36,883 nt of DNA from a virus: the IMG/VR virus record IMGVR_UViG_3300031772_000126, positions 1-36,883 of that record; one strand, written 5' to 3'. The position numbers and the translations under genes were made by a program. Positions 20,828-28,687 of this stretch are shown here, one piece after another. Below the pieces are notes generated by a model that saw only the letters and a program-made list of their open reading frames with translations, had not been told where the DNA came from and did no database searches. How positions within the stretch are numbered: position 1 is the first letter of the stretch; every line of letters starts with the position of its first letter.

Positions 20828-21751
20828 ATGGCACTGACACTGTTGCAAATGAAAGCCCTCTTCCCGGACCCCGTCCGGCAGGGGATCGTGGAGATGATGT
20901 ACCGCGAGGGGCCGGCGCTCTTCGATCGGCTGAACTTCATCAAGCACAACGCGATGGCGTACCCGTACAGCCAGGAGGTGGCCCTGCCGGGGGTCAGCTT
21001 CCGCGGCCTGGGCGAGGAGTTCGCCGCCACCGCCGAGGGCGTCGTGAACCCCGCCGTCGAAACCCTCGCCATCCTCGGCGGAGACATCTCCACCGATTCA
21101 ATCTACATCGCGGAGAAGGGACTCGGCCCCGCACGGTCCTGGCGATTGGCCAAGAAGGCCAAGGCGGCGGCGAGGTTCTTCATCAAGAACTTCTTTGTGG
21201 GATCCAAGGCCACCACGCCCAAGGGGTTCGATGGCCTGAAAATCCGACTGGGCAGCTCCCTCGTCATCACCAACTCGACCAACGGCGCCCTGCCCATCTG
21301 GGAAAGCTTCGTCAAGGCCCAGGATCTGCTGGAGGGCGAGAACAGCGGGAAACTCCTGTGCATGAACATCACGACGCGGAGAAACCTCTCCTTTGAGGTC
21401 TCCGCCCATGCCCTGAACATGGGCATGTACGACGTCGGCCAGCAGCTCACCACGTTCAACGGCTCGCAGATCTTCATCATCGGAAACGATGAGGCGGGTG
21501 CGGCGATCCTGCCGTTCACGGAAACCTGCGGATCGGGCGTTGGCACCTGCGGCTCCGCCTATTGCGTCCGGCTGGGCAGCGACGTCGATGAGGAATACGT
21601 TCAGGGCATCTCCGGGCTGGCCGAGATCATCCAGTTCATTGATGTCGGCTACACGGGAACGCAGTACAAGGACGTGATGCAGATGGGCGCTGGAATGGGC
21701 CTGTTCTCTGGCTTCTGCGCCTCTCGCATCGAAGGGATTCTGGCGGCGTAA
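20828..21751 (+). CDS. Major capsid protein, HK97-fold type
   Basis: 307 aa with aaaggaaagga upstream, the strongest ribosome-binding region of the late operon. It starts directly with the mature-like sequence ALTLLQMKALFPDPVRQGIV. The FIKHNAMAYPYSQEVALPGV stretch and AETLAILGGDIS-type loop are followed by an A-domain-like region (YDVGQQLTTFNGSQIFIIGN) and a C-terminal AEIIQFIDVGYTGTQYKDVM. This layout is typical of phage major capsid proteins of this size without a delta domain. Position after portal and scaffold supports it. Two Cys-containing loops (TCGSGVGTCGSAYC) near residue 240 are unusual and could form disulfides. Confidence 0.85.
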   Translation: MALTLLQMKALFPDPVRQGIVEMMYREGPALFDRLNFIKHNAMAYPYSQEVALPGVSFRGLGEEFAATAEGVVNPAVETLAILGGDISTDSIYIAEKGLGPARSWRLAKKAKAAARFFIKNFFVGSKATTPKGFDGLKIRLGSSLVITNSTNGALPIWESFVKAQDLLEGENSGKLLCMNITTRRNLSFEVSAHALNMGMYDVGQQLTTFNGSQIFIIGNDEAGAAILPFTETCGSGVGTCGSAYCVRLGSDVDEEYVQGISGLAEIIQFIDVGYTGTQYKDVMQMGAGMGLFSGFCASRIEGILAA

Positions 21752-21763
21752 TCGGCCATTCTC

Positions 21764-21797
21764 TGGCAACTGACAACTGACAACTGACAACTAGCAA
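21764..21797. repeat. Heptanucleotide array 13 (TGACAAC on +)
   Basis: Five heptads (tggcaac, tgacaac x3, tagcaac) lie between the capsid stop and the Shine-Dalgarno (aaagaaagga) of the cement gene. They put stops in all three frames on the sense strand. Confidence 0.9.
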
Positions 21798-21817
21798 CGG
21801 ACAAAGAAAGGAATCGA

Positions 21818-22225
21818 ATGAACAAGAACTATGTGCCAGGCCCGTATGACTCCAACCTGCTGATCGCCGCATCGGCGACCAAGACGGCCAACTTCAACAC
21901 CGCCAGCCTGGATCTGGGCGCTGGCTACGCGCCCGGCGGGTGCGGTGCGCCCGTGGCCGCCGTCGTGGACGTCACGGCGGGCGATCGCGCCAACCAGGAT
22001 GAGACGTATACCTTCACGCTCGAAGAGTCGAGCGACAACACCAACTTCACGGCCTGCGGGCCCGGCGTCGCCGTCACCGTGGCGACCACGGTTTTCACCA
22101 CCGGCGCCATCAGCGTGCCGGGGCTCGTGTCGAAGCGTTACGTTCGCGTGGCTCTCGTCGTCGCCGGCACAACGCCGTCGATCACGTACAGCACGCACCT
22201 GGTGCCGATCGGCCGGCCTGGGTGA
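21818..22225 (+). CDS. Probable capsid cement/decoration protein (Bbp16-like), 135 aa
   Basis: It follows the capsid gene with aaaggaatcga upstream. The protein is beta-rich with a gly/ala-rich start (SLDLGAGYAPGGCGAPVAAV), then YTFTLEESSDNTNFTAC and a C-terminal VSKRYVRVALVVAGTTPSIT. This matches small head proteins of the Bbp16 cement type by length, order and the D..F....P motif, but the match is from memory. Cement proteins stabilise the expanded capsid by trimeric binding. Confidence 0.5.
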   Translation: MNKNYVPGPYDSNLLIAASATKTANFNTASLDLGAGYAPGGCGAPVAAVVDVTAGDRANQDETYTFTLEESSDNTNFTACGPGVAVTVATTVFTTGAISVPGLVSKRYVRVALVVAGTTPSITYSTHLVPIGRPG

Positions 22226-22259
22226 TTGGGAAAACCGCGTTCCGCGTTGGGGGTCGAAA

Positions 22260-22292
22260 CCTCTTCGATGGGGCTGAGAAGCCCCGTCGAGG
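22260..22292 (+). terminator. Strong hairpin after cement gene
   Basis: CCTC..TCGA..GGGGCT-GAGA-AGCCCC..TCGA-GG forms a stem of about 13 pairs with small internal mismatches and a GAGA loop. No T run follows, so it may be an mRNA-processing or stabilising structure rather than an intrinsic terminator. It would raise capsid mRNA relative to downstream genes. Confidence 0.45.
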
Positions 22293-22310
22293 ATTGATCG
22301 AAAAGTGAAG

Positions 22311-22374
22311 AAGTTGCCGGTTGGCGAAGGAAGTTGCCAGCAACGAGTTGCCAGTTGGTAGTTGGTAGTTGCCA
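22311..22374. repeat. Heptanucleotide array 14 (GTTGCCA on +)
   Basis: Seven to eight degenerate heptads with two interruptions. The array ends in GCCAGGAGA, which is the ribosome-binding site of the next gene. Confidence 0.85.
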
Positions 22375-22383
22375 GGAGACATC

Positions 22384-23298
22384 ATGAGCGATCGCTTTAG
22401 CTGGGACCAGAAACTCATCATCGACCGCGATAACCGCAATATGGCGGACCCCGCAAACAACATCCCCATGGGCACGGAACTCAATGCGATCTGGGCGGCC
22501 ATCGACCAGGGCGCCATCGGGATCACCGCCAACCCTTATGACGTCGACGCCGTCGCCCGCGCGGGCGGAGTCTTCTCACACAACGAAGGCTCCACCAGCG
22601 GCCTGACGTGGGCGCACCGCGGCGGCCAGGTGCTTTTCGGCCAGACCGTCGTTACCGTCGCCGCGGGAACCGTCACGCTGACCGCCTCCGCCGTCAACTA
22701 TGTCGAGGTCGATTCCGCCGGCGTGGTGTCGACGCACACCTCGCCCGCCGCGTTCACCGCCGGCAAAGTGCCGTTGTATAAGATCACCTGCGGCTCGGCG
22801 GCGATCTCGCTTAAGGAGAACTGCCGCGTCCTGCTCGTCGGCAACCACGCGGGCGTCGTCGTCGGCGCCATGCTCTCCACCGCGGGGAAAACGAAAACGC
22901 TGCCGTTCCGGTTGGGGACGCTGACCAAGGACACGGTCGACACATACCTCCTGGTTATCGCGCCCAACTTCGCGGGCACGTTCAGTGGAGTCAGGCTCGC
23001 GGTCAAGACGGCCGTGCCCAAAAACGACACCGACTACTGGACGATCACCTGCGTCAACAAGAGCAACTCCGACAAGGCGATGCTCGCCGCGTCGCCGGAT
23101 AACACCACGATGAATACCGGGGGATTCCCCCTGGTTGCCTATACGGCCAAACCCCTCAACCTGCACGGCACCGCGGGCAACCTCGTCACCGCCGCACTGG
23201 ACTGCCTGCTCTTTAAGATTACACGGACGGGCACCGTAGCGACAACTTACGACCTGGTGGATGCGACGGTGGAGTTCGATGTCACGCATGAGGTGTAG
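22384..23298 (+). CDS. Hypothetical structural protein, 304 aa
   Basis: The start at 22384 has aggaga six bases upstream, from the end of a heptad array. The protein opens SDRFSWDQKLIIDRDNRNMA, then becomes Thr/Val/Ala-rich and beta-strand-rich (VTVAAGTVTLTASAVNYVEV, LLVIAPNFAGTFSGVRLAVK). The C-terminal half contains NDTDYWTITCVNKSN. This resembles phage fibre or head-surface beta-sandwich proteins. A similar LLxIAPNFAGT-type domain is seen in tail-fibre-like proteins, but I cannot name the family. It lies within the head gene cluster, so a head-surface role is likely. Confidence 0.55.
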   Translation: MSDRFSWDQKLIIDRDNRNMADPANNIPMGTELNAIWAAIDQGAIGITANPYDVDAVARAGGVFSHNEGSTSGLTWAHRGGQVLFGQTVVTVAAGTVTLTASAVNYVEVDSAGVVSTHTSPAAFTAGKVPLYKITCGSAAISLKENCRVLLVGNHAGVVVGAMLSTAGKTKTLPFRLGTLTKDTVDTYLLVIAPNFAGTFSGVRLAVKTAVPKNDTDYWTITCVNKSNSDKAMLAASPDNTTMNTGGFPLVAYTAKPLNLHGTAGNLVTAALDCLLFKITRTGTVATTYDLVDATVEFDVTHEV

Positions 23299-23302
23299 GA
23301 GG

Positions 23303-23369
23303 CAGTCGCCAGTTGTTAGTTGCCAGTTGCCGGAGGAAGTCGCCAGTTGTTAGTTGCCGGTTGCCGGAG
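23303..23369. repeat. Heptanucleotide array 15 (GTTGCCA on +), itself duplicated
   Basis: Two roughly 32-bp copies of gtcgcca-gttgtta-gttgcc-gttgccggag follow each other (from about 23305 and 23339). Each ends in CCGGAG, and the second serves as the next gene's Shine-Dalgarno. Confidence 0.85.
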
Positions 23370-23374
23370 AACCT

Positions 23375-23509
23375 ATGACCTTTGAGATTTACAACGCGCA
23401 TCACGCAATCGGCGCCGTGATCTGGCGCGGTGGGACTGGTGAGACGTGGCGGCCCGATGCGCTGTGGGGCCTGGAAGTGATTCGGAGAGCGGAGGCGGCG
23501 CGTGCTTAA
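23375..23509 (+). CDS. Small hypothetical protein, 44 aa
   Basis: ATG 23375 follows ccggaga. The peptide is MTFEIYNAHHAIGAVIWRGG then TGETWRPDALWGLEVIRRAE AARA. Its stop overlaps the GTG start of the large surface protein by eight bases, so it probably couples translation to it. It has no membrane helix. Short peptides of this kind precede fibre genes in several phages, but no function is known. Confidence 0.55.
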   Translation: MTFEIYNAHHAIGAVIWRGGTGETWRPDALWGLEVIRRAEAARA

Positions 23510-26500
23510 CCTCACAGGCACAGCAGGAACCAAAACGCTCTACGCGAGCGCCACCACCACCGCGCATTATGCCGCGACGAAGCTGGAGGTTCTGTTCACG
23601 GTCAGAGTAGAGGCGGCTAATGGGAACACGGATGCCGCCAGCATGATAACGCTGGGCAACGACAACCCGCGGTATTTTCATGTTGCTCGAGAAGGTACGA
23701 CGTGGCAGGTCAAGATCACGACGCAGAAGACGAATGGAAGCCTGTCCACGGCCTATCACACCATCTCCGCTGGCACGCTTACCGCGGGTGTCATCTATCA
23801 ATTCCTGATGATGTACGACAGTTCGCTTGGCAGCCTTCAAATGAAGTTGTACAAGCGACAGGGCATGGCGTGGTTGCTACTGAGTGAAAGCACCCACCCG
23901 GACAGCGGGGCCGGCACCTTCTTCGACGATTCGCCCAGGTCCGCATACATTCGCGGTTCTGGTTATGCGGGAGTCAATCACTCGGTCGGCGCCTTCGCGT
24001 ACACGGTCGGCGACACCATCCACACGTTGACGCAGTGGACGCAATACCTGACGGGCGTGAGCACGCTGGCTGATTTGGATGCGCTGGTCGCCTTCACCGG
24101 TTGCTATGAATTCGACGATGTGCTGCATGAGACGACGTACATGAACGATCAGACGGGGTCGCTGCACTTCCCCGCTCTCGCCTCGCCGACCGCCGGCGCG
24201 GCCGCGACCATCGACCACAGCGATGTCACCGCCCCGGTCCTGGACACGCACGTCGTCCCTGCCGCCGGTTCCTCCATCATCCTCGGATGGACCGAAGCGG
24301 GCAATGTGCCGGTCTGGGCATCGCAGACGTTTTCCAATTACACCATCGGCGGTACTCACAACACACTGACGGTGACAAGTGCTGTTGTGTCGAGCAATAC
24401 TACGGTGACCCTCGGCTTTTCCGGCGGCGTGATCTATGAGTCGGCCATCGACACGCCAGTCCTCACCATCACGGTTCGTTCGGTCATTGACTCGGCGGAG
24501 TATCCCAACGGCAACGACGTCATCACCGCTCACGTGCTGACGAACAACAGCACGCAACCCCTGGATATAGTCAGCCCTACCGTCACGATCAACCGCGCGG
24601 CCAGCCAGTTCAGCCCCACACCGAACGCGACGATCAACTACACCGTCGTGTTCAGCGAGTCGGTGGCCGATTTTGCCACAGGAGACGTGACCCTCACTGG
24701 CACGGCTGGCGCGACCACAGCTACGGTGACGGGCAGCGGCACCACGTACAACGTCGCTGTCACAGGAATGACCGGCCCCGGCACTGTCATCGCCACCATC
24801 GCCGCGCACGTGTGCCACGACGCCGCCGACAACCCCAACGCGGCATCGACCAGCACCGGCAATGACAACACGGTGCGGTACGATACGACTGTCCCTGCGC
24901 CGCAGTGGAGTTTTCGCGCCGGCGGCAACTGCCGCGTTGCCACCACCTTTGTCCCTTGTACCGATGGCCAGAATGTCTGTCGGTGGCTCACCGATCAGAA
25001 CGCGGCCATCTACGTCGCACGCGACAGGGTGAGCGAGCAGCCGCACTACCATACTGGCGGGCAGAACGGGCTTCCGTACCTCGAGTTCTGGTACGGACTG
25101 GTCGACGACCGCTGGGGCCGCTTTCTGCACAACGACGCCTGGACCGATGGTGGCGGAGCTGATGATTGGGATTGCGAATACTGGCTCGTTATTGACCCGC
25201 ACGTCCGCACTGACAAAGCCAAGCCGTTCCACTACCACCTCTACCCCTCCCTGCTCACCGGCTGCTCCAGTCCCCACGCGGACGATACGGGCGTGGTGAC
25301 GGGAGCGGGCGAGACGGTCATGGCGGCTACCGTTAACGCCTGCCAAGTAATCAGGATGGTCTGCAACAACACCGCTGGCACGATGCAACTCTGGCGTGAC
25401 GGAGTTCTGCTGGGCACCGCCGCGTTCGCTCAGACGGGTTTGCGCGATCACATCGTCTTCGGCGGCGACGAGATTTTCCTCACCCATTTCTTCGATGGCC
25501 TTATTTACGAGGCGCGGCGATATTCCGCAATCCTGAGCGACGCACAGGCCGCCGTGGTACTCGCGAGCGTAAGGGCCACGTATGGGTTGACCGATGTGAC
25601 CAACCCGACCGTGACGGTCAACCAAGCGGCTTCACAGGCCGATCCCATCAACGCATCGCCGATCCTCTTCGAGGCCGTCTTCAGCGAGCCGGTGACGATG
25701 ATAACGCCCGACACGCCAGGCGTTCTACTCACAGGCACGGCGGGAGCCACCACGGCCGTCGTCACCGAGATCGCGCCGTTTGACGGCACGACCTACAGGG
25801 TGAGTGTGTCGGGGATGACGGGGCCTGGCACGGTGATCGTTGACATCGACAGCGGCTATTGGATGGACGCCGCCGAGAATACCAACGATGCCTCCACCAG
25901 CACGGATCACACCGTCACGTATGATGCAACAGGCCCGACCGTCACGATCAACCAAGCATCCGGACAGGCCGATCCGACTTGCACGTCGCCGATCAACTTC
26001 ACCGTCGTGTTCAGCGAGTCGGTATCTGATTTTGCTACCGGCGATGTGAACTTTACGGGCAGCACGGCTCCGGGCACGCTCGTAGGCACGGTGACGGGCA
26101 GTGGGACCACGTACAACGTCGCCGTCTCCGGGATGACGGGCAGTGGTACTGTCATCGCGAGCATCGCCGCGCATGTCTGCCACGACGCCCTCGACAACCC
26201 CAACGCGGCCTCCACCAGCACCGATCACACGGTCGCCTACGATGTGACCGCCCCCGTCGCCACGGTCGATGCCGATAACGTCACCGAAACGGCGGCGACG
26301 TACCTCTTCAATATCCAGTGGGACGATCCCTCTGGCCCGGATTACACCACAATAGCGGCTCAGGCGAACATTCAGATCGTCAAGGTGGGCGGCGGATCGA
26401 ACGGCAATTGCCTCTGCACCGCATGGGGTTGGAACCCCAACCCGACAGGCATCGCCGCTCAGTACACGGTCACGCTGGCGCACGCATGGACTGCCGCCGA

Positions 26501-26693
26501 CAACGGGACGTGGAACATCATTCATGTCGATGAGACGGAAACGCAGGTGGCGGACGAGTTGGGCAACAAGGTCGCGCTGGGCGCCGTGCTGGAATCATTC
26601 ACCGTCAACATCGGTGCCGGCTCGCCCGGAAAGAAAAGCCGCATCCCCATGATCCTCGCCGCGCTGCAGGCCGCGGGAGTTCTCAAACTGTAG
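23502..26693 (+). CDS. Large Ig-like/LamG-like surface protein, 1063 aa
   Basis: It starts at GTG 23502 (ggagg upstream). The N-terminal ~240 residues resemble a concanavalin/LamG jelly roll (LEVLFTVRVEAANGN, YQFLMMYDSSLGSLQMKLYK). Residues 358-461, 700-808 and 811-914 are three copies of an Ig-like repeat with PTVTINxAASQ, NYTVVFSESVADFATGDV, TTYNVAVTGMTGPGTVI and DAADNPNAASTST. A second LamG-like domain fills 468-695. Repeats 1 and 3 are very similar in DNA. The C-terminal part has KKSRIPMILAALQAAGVLKL. There is no signal peptide. It lies between the cement gene and the connectors, so it is probably a head-attached fibre that binds host glycans or surface protein. Confidence 0.75.
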   Translation: MLNLTGTAGTKTLYASATTTAHYAATKLEVLFTVRVEAANGNTDAASMITLGNDNPRYFHVAREGTTWQVKITTQKTNGSLSTAYHTISAGTLTAGVIYQFLMMYDSSLGSLQMKLYKRQGMAWLLLSESTHPDSGAGTFFDDSPRSAYIRGSGYAGVNHSVGAFAYTVGDTIHTLTQWTQYLTGVSTLADLDALVAFTGCYEFDDVLHETTYMNDQTGSLHFPALASPTAGAAATIDHSDVTAPVLDTHVVPAAGSSIILGWTEAGNVPVWASQTFSNYTIGGTHNTLTVTSAVVSSNTTVTLGFSGGVIYESAIDTPVLTITVRSVIDSAEYPNGNDVITAHVLTNNSTQPLDIVSPTVTINRAASQFSPTPNATINYTVVFSESVADFATGDVTLTGTAGATTATVTGSGTTYNVAVTGMTGPGTVIATIAAHVCHDAADNPNAASTSTGNDNTVRYDTTVPAPQWSFRAGGNCRVATTFVPCTDGQNVCRWLTDQNAAIYVARDRVSEQPHYHTGGQNGLPYLEFWYGLVDDRWGRFLHNDAWTDGGGADDWDCEYWLVIDPHVRTDKAKPFHYHLYPSLLTGCSSPHADDTGVVTGAGETVMAATVNACQVIRMVCNNTAGTMQLWRDGVLLGTAAFAQTGLRDHIVFGGDEIFLTHFFDGLIYEARRYSAILSDAQAAVVLASVRATYGLTDVTNPTVTVNQAASQADPINASPILFEAVFSEPVTMITPDTPGVLLTGTAGATTAVVTEIAPFDGTTYRVSVSGMTGPGTVIVDIDSGYWMDAAENTNDASTSTDHTVTYDATGPTVTINQASGQADPTCTSPINFTVVFSESVSDFATGDVNFTGSTAPGTLVGTVTGSGTTYNVAVSGMTGSGTVIASIAAHVCHDALDNPNAASTSTDHTVAYDVTAPVATVDADNVTETAATYLFNIQWDDPSGPDYTTIAAQANIQIVKVGGGSNGNCLCTAWGWNPNPTGIAAQYTVTLAHAWTAADNGTWNIIHVDETETQVADELGNKVALGAVLESFTVNIGAGSPGKKSRIPMILAALQAAGVLKL
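24573..26243. repeat. Three Ig-like repeat units within the surface protein gene
   Basis: Units at about 24573-24884, 25599-25925 and 25932-26243. Units 1 and 3 share long nearly identical stretches (e.g. catcgccgcgcangtntgcc). Unit 2 is more diverged. The spread suggests duplication followed by insertion of the LamG-like module. Confidence 0.75.
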
Positions 26694-26702
26694 GAGCAAC
26701 AC

Positions 26703-27023
26703 ATGGCATCCAAAACCGCCGGGTCCTTCACGCTCGCCTCCGACACCGCCGTCGAGATCTATAACCAGGCCACCGATGGCAAGATGCACAAGGCCGTCAA
26801 GATCGTCAACGACGCCGCCTCGGTCGGCCAGATCTATGTGGTCTATACCGTCTTCCGCCACGGCGTCCCCGGCATCGCCGTCCTCAAGAGCGGCGAGTCG
26901 ATCCCGCTGTCGTCCGGCGAGGATCATCTGATCACCGACCACATCGGCCACATCGACACGATCACGGTGACGCGAGAAGCCGGCAAGGCGGCGACCCTTC
27001 GGTTCGGCCCCGTTGTGTCCTGA
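26703..27023 (+). CDS. Hypothetical small structural protein, 106 aa
   Basis: It starts 9 nt after the surface-protein stop with taggagcaac upstream. The protein is a compact beta-rich domain: SFTLASDTAVEIYNQATDGK, KAVKIVNDAASVGQIYVVYT, SGESIPLSSGEDHLITDHIG, and a C-terminal THGRAATLRF-like strand (KAATLRFGPVVS). The pattern resembles phage beta-sandwich decoration or fibre-tip proteins. No family is recognised. It probably works with the large protein before it. Confidence 0.5.
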   Translation: MASKTAGSFTLASDTAVEIYNQATDGKMHKAVKIVNDAASVGQIYVVYTVFRHGVPGIAVLKSGESIPLSSGEDHLITDHIGHIDTITVTREAGKAATLRFGPVVS

Positions 27024-27025
27024 CA

Positions 27026-27056
27026 CTGGCAACTGACAACCGACAACTGGCAACTA
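27026..27056. repeat. Heptanucleotide array 16 (TGACAAC on +)
   Basis: Four heptads followed by taagaaccc and the ATG of the connector gene. The whole block is nearly identical to array 17, 1.29 kb downstream. Confidence 0.9.
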
Positions 27057-27063
27057 AGAACCC

Positions 27064-27564
27064 ATGACGAGTTACCTCACCTATGCCGCCGCCGACGCGA
27101 TCGCCGCCACGATCCCCGCCCTCGTTGCGTATGCCGCCGCGACCAATGCCAATAAGGCGATGGCTCTCATGCAGGCTTCCCTCGACGTCGATCTCGCCAT
27201 GCGATACCAGGGCCGCAAGTACCTCGACACGCAGGAGCATCAGTTCCCGCGAATCCACGGCGATCCGGCTGTGCAGTCGAGTTATCCCTACGACCTGCCG
27301 GCGGGCGGATCGGAGATCTGGGATTGGGACTCCGCCACCAGCACCGCCATCGTGCCCGCCTACGTCAATCTGGCCGTGCTCTATCAGGCGGACAGCATCA
27401 TCGAGGGCGCACGCGAGAAGCGGCTCAAGGATCTGCATGACAAGATCACGAGTCAGTCGGCGGATGGATTATCGGAGACGTTCAGCGGCAATGCCTCTCG
27501 CCTGTGCAGGCGAGCGTACGAGATCATGCGGGAGTATAAGCTGCGAAGCGGGAGTATGGTATGA
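27064..27564 (+). CDS. Head-tail connector (adaptor, gp6-like), 166 aa
   Basis: The start ATG is 7 nt after array 16. The protein is helical with ALMQASLDVDLAMRYQGRKY, a QHQFPRIHGDP-like loop (EHQFPRIHGD), then STAIVPAYVNLAVLYQADSI and a long C-terminal helix. The A..AS..ID....GRK.......FPR..... pattern is that of head-tail adaptor proteins that bind under the portal. Its usual partner genes (stopper, neck) follow only after the methyltransferase gene. Confidence 0.7.
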   Translation: MTSYLTYAAADAIAATIPALVAYAAATNANKAMALMQASLDVDLAMRYQGRKYLDTQEHQFPRIHGDPAVQSSYPYDLPAGGSEIWDWDSATSTAIVPAYVNLAVLYQADSIIEGAREKRLKDLHDKITSQSADGLSETFSGNASRLCRRAYEIMREYKLRSGSMV

Positions 27565-28352
27565 GGCGATTGGATCGCAATCTGGGCGAAGGCATGCGCT
27601 GCATCAAGGGAGATGCGGTTGAGGAGCTGGCGAAGCTCACTCGCGCAAACATCGCCCTCGTTGTGCTCGACCCGCCCTGGGGACTGACGTCGTGTTTGTG
27701 GGACACCAGGATCGATCCCCTTGCCTTATGGGGCGCCCTGAATGTCGTGGATCGCCCGATGCAGATTACCCTGGTTTTCGGCTCCACGTCTTTCCTCTCT
27801 GACACCATTGCGTCGAACCGGCGGAACTTCCGTTATGGGATGGTCTGGCACAAGAATCAGACGGTAGGCTTTCTGGACGCCAAACGCCGACCGTTGCGAG
27901 CACATGAGTTGATCGGTGTTTTCACCCGCCACCTTCACGCGTCTTGCTATAGGCCACGCATGATAAGGGGCAAGCGACATGCCAGGGGCCACGAGAACCA
28001 AAGAAGTACGACGCTTTATGGGGGGAAGCCCAACTGCCCGCCAACCCGAATGACAAGCGTCTACTATCCAACGGACATCCTCGTCTTCAAAAAGGATCGA
28101 CCGCACCTCCACCCATGCCAGAAGCCGCTGGCCCTCATGACGTGGTTGCTCGAAACGTACTCGCGGCCGGGCGACCTCGTCCTCGACCCGTTCATGGGCA
28201 GCGGCACAACGGGCGTCGCGTGCGTACGCACTGGTCGCAAATTCATCGGCATCGAGAAAGCCCCCAAATACTTCAAGGTCGCCTGCCGCCGCATCGCCGC
28301 AGAGCAGAAGCTGGCAACTGGCAACCGACAACTGGCAACTAAGAACCCATGA
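27561..28352 (+). CDS. DNA methyltransferase (N6-adenine/N4-cytosine, beta-type order)
   Basis: 263 aa starting inside the connector stop (ATGA). The catalytic motif DPPW is at 37-40, preceded by LVVL. The SAM-binding motif DPFMGSGTTG is at 209-218, with HPCQKPLALMTWLLETYSRP before it. This motif order (DPPW first, FxGxG last) is that of N6_N4 methylases such as CcrM-type orphan enzymes. It has no visible endonuclease partner, so self-protection or regulation is likely. The C-terminal tail (LATGNRQLATKNP) is repeat-encoded. It is inserted between genes that are normally adjacent in head-tail modules. Confidence 0.88.
   Translation: MRRLDRNLGEGMRCIKGDAVEELAKLTRANIALVVLDPPWGLTSCLWDTRIDPLALWGALNVVDRPMQITLVFGSTSFLSDTIASNRRNFRYGMVWHKNQTVGFLDAKRRPLRAHELIGVFTRHLHASCYRPRMIRGKRHARGHENQRSTTLYGGKPNCPPTRMTSVYYPTDILVFKKDRPHLHPCQKPLALMTWLLETYSRPGDLVLDPFMGSGTTGVACVRTGRKFIGIEKAPKYFKVACRRIAAEQKLATGNRQLATKNP
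28311..28341. repeat. Heptanucleotide array 17 (TGGCAAC on +)
   Basis: Four heptads with the same order and end (taagaaccc-ATG) as array 16. It encodes the methyltransferase C-terminus and precedes the stopper gene. Confidence 0.9.
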
Positions 28353-28687
28353 TCGAAAACGCCACCATCATCCGCATCACGGCGCCGAACGCACCCACGT
28401 CGGGCGGCGAGGTGACGCATACCCCCGCCGTGGGAACGCTGGCCATCCGATGCCTGCAGTCGCGCCCGCTGCGGGAACAACGCATGGCACTCGGCACCGT
28501 CATCACCTCCGCCACCACAACCGTCCGGGTCCTGGCGGATCGGCTGGGGTCGCTGACCATCGCGGAGAATTACCAGATCCAGGTGACCCTCGATACGCGA
28601 ACCGTTCAGACGTATTTCGTGGTCCACGTGATCGACATCGTTAAGGAGGGGATTCCCAACGTTGTGGCGTTTTTGAGGAAGACATGA
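28349..28687 (+). CDS. Probable head-closure (stopper) protein, 112 aa
   Basis: The ATG overlaps the methyltransferase stop. The protein is beta-rich: NATIIRITAPNAPTSGGEVT, then TLAIRCLQSRPL, VITSATTTVRVLADRLGSL and VTLDTRTVQTYFVVHVIDIV. Length, all-beta character and position between adaptor and the HK97 gp10-like gene fit the stopper that plugs the portal channel. No sequence signature is decisive. Confidence 0.55.
   Translation: MIENATIIRITAPNAPTSGGEVTHTPAVGTLAIRCLQSRPLREQRMALGTVITSATTTVRVLADRLGSLTIAENYQIQVTLDTRTVQTYFVVHVIDIVKEGIPNVVAFLRKT

Noticed and set aside
23877-25625. 582-codon minus-strand open frame
   Set aside because: Antisense to the Ig-like surface protein, with Asp/Val/Arg-rich shadow sequence and no motif.
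27561-28352. Restriction-modification system
   Set aside because: Only a methyltransferase is present; no restriction endonuclease gene lies nearby.
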